The position numbers were made by a program, and so were the translations under genes. Of a DNA stretch of 6,125 nt, positions 5,853 through 6,125 are shown in pieces. A model generated the notes under the pieces. That model was not told where the DNA came from and made no database searches. It saw only the letters and a program-made list of their open reading frames with translations. Position 1 is the first letter of the stretch, and every line of letters begins with the position of its first letter. The stretch is from Pseudomonadota bacterium (GTDB lineage Bacteria; Pseudomonadota; Alphaproteobacteria; Rhodospirillales; 2-02-FULL-58-16). The stretch covers positions 1 through 6,125 of the forward strand of contig JADFTO010000161.1 in assembly GCA_022560215.1 (NCBI GenBank), written 5' to 3'.

Positions 5853-6018
5853 ATGTGGGATAAGATCCTTTCCGAAGCGAGGGAGCTTGACATCGACCTC
5901 ATGGTCGTCGTCGGCCACCAGGATCGCTTGCGCCATCTGATCTCGGGCGACGTGGTCAAGGACATTTTTGGACGGCGCGACTCGTCCCGTGGTGGCCGTG
6001 CCGCCTGTCGAGAATTAA
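5853..6018 (+). pseudogene. Universal stress protein (UspA-like) C-terminal remnant, frameshifted
   Basis: Reading from 5853 gives MWDKILSEARELDIDLMVVVGHQDRL and then HLISGDVVKDIFGR. This matches the C-terminal half of UspA domains, where a helix, a DLIVVG-type strand and a GSV-like nucleotide-binding turn precede the last helix. Family members end with a strand like RPVLVVP. Here that strand appears only after a one-base shift: skipping C5976 gives ATRPVVAVPPVEN and a stop at 6016-6018. In the unshifted frame the protein runs on to 6104 as arginine-rich sequence. A second shift near 5849-5852 may join upstream residues RGGPTSQL (5825-5848) to the same domain. About 70 N-terminal residues, including the ATP-binding start of the fold, are missing. 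A sequencing or assembly error could explain one shift but not the missing half. The Usp assignment is by motif resemblance only. Confidence 0.6.
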
Positions 6019-6069
6019 GGAAAGCCGCGGCGCGAATTGACGCGAACAGGCGTAATTACCTAATGCCAT

Positions 6070-6112
6070 TTGATAATTTCGCAGAACCCCATACAATAAC
6101 ATAATCTATAAT
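6070..6112 (+). promoter_or_regulatory. Promoter-like sequence reading out of the right edge
   Basis: TTGATA (6070-6075, 5/6) and TACAAT (6092-6097, 5/6) are 16 bp apart in a locally AT-rich stretch. A perfect TATAAT follows at 6107-6112 but lacks a matching -35. The gene it would serve lies beyond the window; ATG triplets at 6119 and 6123 are too close to the edge to judge. Confidence 0.4.
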
Positions 6113-6125
6113 CCGCATATGAATG

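Noticed and set aside
5504..5863. Plus-strand 119-codon frame over the secreted protein and intergenic region
   Set aside because: Its first part is antisense to the supported secreted protein and the rest has no recognisable fold; only its last dozen or so codons may belong to the Usp remnant.

Overview
The window is GC-rich bacterial DNA with strong G/C bias at third codon positions, tightly packed ATGA-overlapping genes and Shine-Dalgarno sites. It looks like a proteobacterium, perhaps an alpha- or betaproteobacterium, but there is no phylogenetic marker here and the lineage is only a guess.

Layout. (1) Positions 5-268 hold a compact non-coding element with perfect 33-bp inverted repeats at its ends. 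Its interior folds into two further arms, so nearly the whole element is self-complementary. It carries no transposase and looks like a MITE. It ends 24 bp before the first gene. (2) Two plus-strand genes follow, joined by an ATGA overlap: a FAD-dependent oxidoreductase of the protoporphyrinogen oxidase / UDP-galactopyranose mutase-like fold (293-1705) and a cobalamin-binding-type radical SAM enzyme (1702-3177). (3) Two minus-strand genes, also joined by an ATGA overlap, run towards them: a family 2 glycosyltransferase with C-terminal membrane segments (5247-4255) and a radical SAM protein with a SPASM-like C-terminus (4258-3092). The two pairs collide tail to tail and overlap by 86 bp. (4) Upstream of the glycosyltransferase on the same strand is a small secreted protein of unknown function (5601-5329). 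(5) Divergent from it, at 5853-6018, is the C-terminal part of a universal stress protein-like gene, without its N-terminal half and broken by at least one frameshift. The last 50 bases are AT-rich and contain a good promoter-like sequence pointing out of the window.

The four central genes plausibly form one functional module: a membrane-anchored glycosyltransferase, a flavoenzyme of a type often met in surface-polysaccharide loci, and two different radical SAM enzymes. I infer a pathway that builds and chemically modifies a glycan, glycolipid or polyprenyl-linked product. The substrate cannot be read from the sequence. The two most notable items are the self-complementary element at the left edge, whose right end supplies most of a -10-like hexamer next to the oxidoreductase gene, and the unassigned radical SAM / glycosyltransferase / flavoenzyme module.
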